Shown here in pieces: positions 60,132 to 64,000 of a DNA stretch of 64,000 bases. Origin of the DNA: a bacterium YEK0313 (GTDB lineage Bacteria > Pseudomonadota > Alphaproteobacteria > Rhizobiales > Phreatobacteraceae); the NCBI GenBank assembly GCA_000751295.2, contig CCMO02000001.1, forward strand, positions 5,362,951 to 5,426,950. Direction: 5' to 3'. Position 1 is the stretch's first letter. Each line of letters starts with the position of its first letter. Below the pieces are notes generated by a model, which had not been told where the DNA came from, searched no databases, and saw only the letters and a program-made list of their open reading frames with translations. The position numbers and the translations under genes were made by a program.

Positions 60132-62330
60132 ATGTCCGACCAGGCCAGCGCGGCTTCCCCCTCTCCCCTGCCGCGATCCATCCGCTGCCGACGCGTGCCG
60201 ACCATCCTGCAGATGGAGGCGGTCGAATGCGGCGCCGCGGCGCTCGGCATGATCCTGGCCTACCATGGCCTCTGGCTGCCGCTGGAGACGCTGAGGGACG
60301 CCTGCAAGGTCTCGCGCGACGGAACCTCGGCCGCCGCCCTGCTGCGCGCCGCACGCAGCTTCGGCATGAAGGCTTCCGGCTGGCGCGTCGAGCCGGCGGC
60401 GCTCGCCGAGCACCGCTTCCCGGCTATCGCCTTCTGGGAGCTGAACCATTTCGTCGTCATCGAGGGCGTCAGCCGCGGCCGCGTCCGGATCAACGACCCC
60501 GCCTATGGCCGGCGCACCGTCGACGCGGCCGAGTTCGACGCCGCCTTCACCGGCGTCCTCCTGACCTTCGAGCCGACGGAAGCGTTCCAGCCCGGCGGCC
60601 GGCGGCCGAGCCTGATCCGCGCCCTCCTGCCCCGCGGTCCGCAGGCGCGCGCGGCCTTGAGCTTCCTCGCCATCATCGCGCTGTGCAATCTGCTGCCGCC
60701 GATCTTCGTGCCTGCGGCGAGCAAGATCTTCGCCGACAACATTCTGGTGCAGCATGCGACGAGCTGGCTGCGTCCCCTGCTCGTCGGCCTCGCGGCCGCC
60801 GCCCTGCTGTCCTTTCTCCTGTCGCTGCTGCACGGGCTGGTCCTGGCGCGGCTGCAGCGCCGGCGCGGCACCGAGGCGGCGATCGGCCTGATGGCGCACA
60901 TGCTGCGGCTGCCGATCGGCTTCTTCGTCCAGCGCCATGTCGGCGACGTCACCTCCCGCATGGAGGCGGCGCGGCGGCTGTCGCATAGCGCCGTCGTCTC
61001 CCTCTCGTCGGCGATCTTCAGCCTGATGGGCGCGCTGACCAGCGCTGCGATCATGATGATGTACGACGTGCCGATGGCCTTGGCCTGCATCGCCTTCGCC
61101 GCGATCGACATCCTGGCCATCTATGCCATCACCGGCCTTCGCGTCGACGGGCTGAGGCGCGTCACGGTGCAGCGTTCGCGCATGGCGAGCGTCGCGCTCG
61201 GCGGCATCCAGTCGATCGAGACGATCAAGGCGTCCGGCGCGGAGAACGAGTTCTTCGCGCGGCTGATGGGCGCCCAGGCGCAGCTTCTCAACGCGCTGCA
61301 GAACCTCGAACGCTCGACGCTTTTCCTCACCCTCACGCCCTCGGTGATCAAGAGCCTGTCCTATGCCGTCCTGCTCGGCTGGGGCGCCCTGAAGGTCATG
61401 GACGGGGACATGACGGTCGGCACGCTGATCGCGTTTCTGGCGGTCCTGCAGGCTTTCCACATGCCGGTCCAGGCTCTGGTCGGCGCTGTCGCCGGCTTGC
61501 AGGACCTGCGTGGCGAGCTTGACCGGGTCGAGGATACCCTGCGCCACGCGCCGGCCGACACGTTCCGGCACGACCGCCAGGCCGCGGCGCAGTGGCCGGC
61601 CCGCAAAAGCCGCCTGTCCGGACGGATCGAGATCCGCGACCTGAGCTTCGCCTATCCCGGCCAGGCCCGGCTCCTCGAAAACCTTGCCATCGACATCGAG
61701 CCGGGCCGCTGGGTGGCGCTGGTCGGAACCTCGGGCAGCGGCAAGTCGACGCTTGCGCGCCTCGTCGCCGGCCTGCTCAGGCCGGACGCCGGAACGATCC
61801 GCTTCGACGGCGTCGACCTCGACCGCATTCCCCGCCGCGTTCTCGCCGGCTCGGTCAGCTTCGTCCAGCAGGACGTCGTGCTGTTCGAGGGGACCGTGCG
61901 CGAGAACATCGCGCTGTGGGACCCAGCGCTTGACGACGTGCGGATCCACGCCGCCGCGCACGATGCCCTCATCCACGACGACATCACGCGCCGGCGCGGC
62001 CAGTACGGCGCCGCCGTCGCTGAGAGCGGCGCCAATTTCTCCGGCGGCCAGCGCCAGCGCATCGAGCTCGCGCGCGCGCTCGCCACCGATCCGGCCGTCC
62101 TGATCCTCGACGAGGCGAGCGCGGCCCTGGACCCGGTCACGGAGGCCGGCATCTTCCGCAATCTGCGCCGGCGCGGCGTCACCGCGCTCGTGGTCTCGCA
62201 CCGGCTGAGCACGATCCGCGACTGCGACGAAATCATCGTCCTCGACGCTGGGCGCATCGTCCAGCGCGGCTCACATGACAGCCTGATCGCCGCCGCCGGC
62301 CCCTATGCGGATCTCGTCCGTGCCGAATGA
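60132..62330 (+). CDS. NHLP-family peptidase-containing ABC exporter
   Basis: 732 residues in three parts. An N-terminal C39 peptidase has its catalytic triad Cys33 (MEAVECGAAALGMILAYHG), His106 (LNHFVVIEG) and Asp122 (INDPAYG). A six-helix ABC membrane domain follows at about 165-460. The ATPase has Walker A VGTSGSGKST near 530, signature FSGGQRQRIELARAL near 635 and Walker B VLILDEASAALD. It cleaves a double-glycine-type leader from a peptide and exports the product. The family serves NHLP (nitrile hydratase-like leader) ribosomal peptides. No precursor gene is present in the window. Confidence 0.9.
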   Translation: MSDQASAASPSPLPRSIRCRRVPTILQMEAVECGAAALGMILAYHGLWLPLETLRDACKVSRDGTSAAALLRAARSFGMKASGWRVEPAALAEHRFPAIAFWELNHFVVIEGVSRGRVRINDPAYGRRTVDAAEFDAAFTGVLLTFEPTEAFQPGGRRPSLIRALLPRGPQARAALSFLAIIALCNLLPPIFVPAASKIFADNILVQHATSWLRPLLVGLAAAALLSFLLSLLHGLVLARLQRRRGTEAAIGLMAHMLRLPIGFFVQRHVGDVTSRMEAARRLSHSAVVSLSSAIFSLMGALTSAAIMMMYDVPMALACIAFAAIDILAIYAITGLRVDGLRRVTVQRSRMASVALGGIQSIETIKASGAENEFFARLMGAQAQLLNALQNLERSTLFLTLTPSVIKSLSYAVLLGWGALKVMDGDMTVGTLIAFLAVLQAFHMPVQALVGAVAGLQDLRGELDRVEDTLRHAPADTFRHDRQAAAQWPARKSRLSGRIEIRDLSFAYPGQARLLENLAIDIEPGRWVALVGTSGSGKSTLARLVAGLLRPDAGTIRFDGVDLDRIPRRVLAGSVSFVQQDVVLFEGTVRENIALWDPALDDVRIHAAAHDALIHDDITRRRGQYGAAVAESGANFSGGQRQRIELARALATDPAVLILDEASAALDPVTEAGIFRNLRRRGVTALVVSHRLSTIRDCDEIIVLDAGRIVQRGSHDSLIAAAGPYADLVRAE

Positions 62331-62331
62331 C

Positions 62332-64000
62332 ATGATCGACATGGACCCCGCCGGTGCGGCGGATCTGGATCGCGCGCATCCCGGCGCGCGCACCGTTTGC
62401 GCGGCCGGTTTCGCCTATCGGCTGGACAGCGGGCGCGCCGATCTGTTCGTCGAAGAGACCGGCCAGGCCGGCACCGCCCGCTTCGTGGCGACCCTGGCGG
62501 CCGGGGATGCCGTCTTCGGCCTCGCCGCGCCCACGGTCCGGTTCGTCCTGATGCCGACCGCCGAGGCGGTGCTGAAGACCGTCGCGCTCGACGACCTCGT
62601 CCGCCGGCCCGAAGCCCTGGCCGCCGCCGCCGATGCATGGGTGAGCCTTGTCGCCGAGGCCCTGCGCCATCTGCCCACGCCGGCGGGAGGCCGGGAGGCG
62701 GCCTTCGCGGCGGCGGAGCGGCCCATCTCCCAGCGGCTCGCCCCGGGCCGCCATGACCTGGCGGCCGGAATGCTCGCCGTGCCGTCGCAGGACGGGCTCC
62801 TGTGGTGCCGCTGCAGCACGGGCGAGGTGGGCAATGACTGGGGCCGAGCCGCCGGCGGCGCGGCCATCGCCCTGCCCGTGTCCCGTCGAGCGCCGCTCCA
62901 CGCGATCAGCGACAGCACCGTCGACCTGCTCTCCTCCCTCGCGCTCGCACGCGAAGGCGCGCTCGCCGCCGCTCTCGCCGCCTTCGATGCGGCGCTCGGC
63001 CGGCACCTGCAGGCCTGGCGCGACGACGAGCGAACGGCCTTCGCGCGCCATGTGGCGGGTGTCGCGGAGGCCGATTCGGCCGCCCTCGCCACAGCGATGT
63101 CGGCGCTCGTGCCGGGCAAGGCGGCCCTCGCCGCGGTCCCCCGCGGCATCGCGGAGCCGCCGCTGCCGGCCATGATGCGCGTCGTGGCGGAGGCGGCCGG
63201 CCACCATCTGCCGCCGGATTTCGGCCGGGGCGTGCAGGCGGCCGACGACGCGACCCTGAAGGTCCTCGCCGCCGGGGCCGGCATGCGGGCCCGCGAGGTC
63301 CGCCTGCGCACGGGATGGTGGTGCAGCGCCGGCGAGGCGATGATCGGCCGCCTCGAGGACGGCACGCCCGTCGCGCTCCTGCCGGCGCGCGCCGGCTGGC
63401 GGCTGGTCCGGCCGGACGCGCCCGGCACCGTCGTCGTGGACGAGGTCCTCGCCGCAACGCTCGCGGCGCGCGCGCATGTCCTCTATCGCGGCTTCGGCGA
63501 GACCGGTGGTCGGCCCGGCCGTGCCCTCGTCCGCTTCGCGTTCGGCACGGCGCGGCGCGAGATGGCCCTGGTCGGCATCGTCAGCCTGCTCGCGAGCCTG
63601 CTCGCCATGGCGACGCCGTTCCTGTCAGGCCTCCTGGTGCAGTCGGTCATTCCCGACGGCGTGCGCGGCGAGATCGTCGAGCTCATCCTCGCCCTGCTGG
63701 CGGTCTCGGTCGGCGTCATCGGGTTCGAGCTGGTGCGCGGGCTGACGGTCTTGCGGGTGGAATCCGTCCTCGGCTCGTCCGTCGAGGCGGCCCTGTGGAA
63801 CCGCCTGCTGCGCCTGCCGCCCGGTTTCTTTCGCCGCTACGGCGCCGGCGATCTCGCCATGCGCGCCGATGCCGTGAACCAGATCCGCCGGACCATCGGC
63901 GCCGCCACGACCACCGCGCTGATCAGTGCCCTCTTCTCCTTCGTCAACCTCCTGGTGCTGTTCACCTATGGCCTGCGGGCCGCCCTGCTCGCGCTCGCGG
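62332..64000 (+). CDS. NHLP-type ABC exporter, second (permease/ATPase) subunit, cut by window end
   Basis: Open frame from ATG 62332, one base after the preceding stop, to the end of the window (556 codons). The N-terminal 370 residues form a soluble domain unlike a C39 peptidase: FAYRLDSGRADLFVEE, a cyclic-nucleotide-binding-like or degenerate region, then RTGWWCSAGEAMIGRL. They are followed by the start of an ABC membrane domain (MALVGIVSLLASLLAMATPF, LPPGFFRRYGAGDLAMRADA). This matches the second exporter of NHLP systems, which pairs with the peptidase-containing one. The ATPase lies beyond the window. Confidence 0.85.
   Translation, partial: MIDMDPAGAADLDRAHPGARTVCAAGFAYRLDSGRADLFVEETGQAGTARFVATLAAGDAVFGLAAPTVRFVLMPTAEAVLKTVALDDLVRRPEALAAAADAWVSLVAEALRHLPTPAGGREAAFAAAERPISQRLAPGRHDLAAGMLAVPSQDGLLWCRCSTGEVGNDWGRAAGGAAIALPVSRRAPLHAISDSTVDLLSSLALAREGALAAALAAFDAALGRHLQAWRDDERTAFARHVAGVAEADSAALATAMSALVPGKAALAAVPRGIAEPPLPAMMRVVAEAAGHHLPPDFGRGVQAADDATLKVLAAGAGMRAREVRLRTGWWCSAGEAMIGRLEDGTPVALLPARAGWRLVRPDAPGTVVVDEVLAATLAARAHVLYRGFGETGGRPGRALVRFAFGTARREMALVGIVSLLASLLAMATPFLSGLLVQSVIPDGVRGEIVELILALLAVSVGVIGFELVRGLTVLRVESVLGSSVEAALWNRLLRLPPGFFRRYGAGDLAMRADAVNQIRRTIGAATTTALISALFSFVNLLVLFTYGLRAALLALA

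Noticed and set aside
58848..62201. Open frame of about 1110 codons on the minus strand opposite the NHLP export genes
   Set aside because: It mirrors the third-position GC bias of the real genes, has low-complexity composition and spans two genes and their gap.

Overview
The window is a 64 kb piece of a very GC-rich alphaproteobacterial chromosome, most likely Hyphomicrobiales (Rhizobiales). The basis is GC-rich codon use, the gene content (C-P lyase operon, several Liv- and Dpp-type ABC systems, GntR/FCD and LysR regulators, MmgE/PrpD and CoA-transferase catabolic genes) and the style of the insertion sequences. The genus cannot be fixed from the sequence alone. Apart from one tRNA there are no stable RNA genes, and no CRISPR array or replication origin was seen.

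Region 1 (1-6.1 kb) is the end of a carbon-phosphorus lyase operon: phnJ (cut by the window edge), phnK, phnL, phnM and phnN. phnN carries an in-frame TGA followed by 48 more homologous codons. The operon is spattered with a palindromic, REP-like mosaic repeat, and an IS110-family element sits just after phnN between what look like two halves of such a repeat. Region 2 (6.1-10.4 kb) holds an FkbM methyltransferase, a secreted phytase-like esterase, an orphan sensor kinase and tRNA-Arg(ACG).

Region 3 (10.4-20.9 kb) is an acquired defence island of visibly lower GC. It starts beside tRNA-Arg with a chimeric IS481 remnant and a decayed serine recombinase. It then carries a SIR2-HerA pair (the Nezha-type antiphage architecture), a dead Mrr-like restriction gene with two in-frame stops, a three-gene run (unknown protein, PIN-like, HEPN-like) and a convergent DUF4209 protein with an R-x4-H HEPN-type motif. 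A second IS481 3'-end remnant in the same orientation closes it. The three-gene run plus the DUF4209 gene is the best candidate here for an undescribed system.

Region 4 (20.9-26.8 kb) has a TetR/NAD-epimerase pair with a clear operator, a GntR/flavin-reductase/MHS-transporter unit and two small unknown genes. Region 5 (26.8-38.5 kb) is one long minus-strand catabolic operon: a PEP-mutase/isocitrate-lyase-type lyase, an isochorismatase-type amidohydrolase, a complete Liv-type ABC importer, two MmgE/PrpD proteins flanking a flavoprotein, and a dihydroorotase-like cyclic amidohydrolase. It is divergent from a GntR regulator with duplicated operator palindromes. The set suggests import and ring-opening of a nitrogenous cyclic compound followed by a methylcitrate-like dehydration and cleavage. 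Next to it, an amidase gene is cleanly broken by an IS481-family element with a 6-bp target duplication.

Region 6 (42.2-50.9 kb) is a second phosphonate locus: a LysR regulator divergent from phosphonoacetate hydrolase (phnA), a second alkaline-phosphatase-superfamily enzyme and a complete Dpp-type ABC importer. Region 7 (51-58.7 kb) has a VOC protein, a Liv-type binding protein, an enoyl-CoA hydratase, a family III CoA-transferase, a GAF/PucR regulator and a class II HMG-CoA reductase, together suggesting mevalonate or 3-hydroxy-3-methylglutarate use. Region 8 (58.8 kb to the end) is an NHLP-type peptide export system with a C39 peptidase/ABC exporter; its precursor peptide is not in the window.
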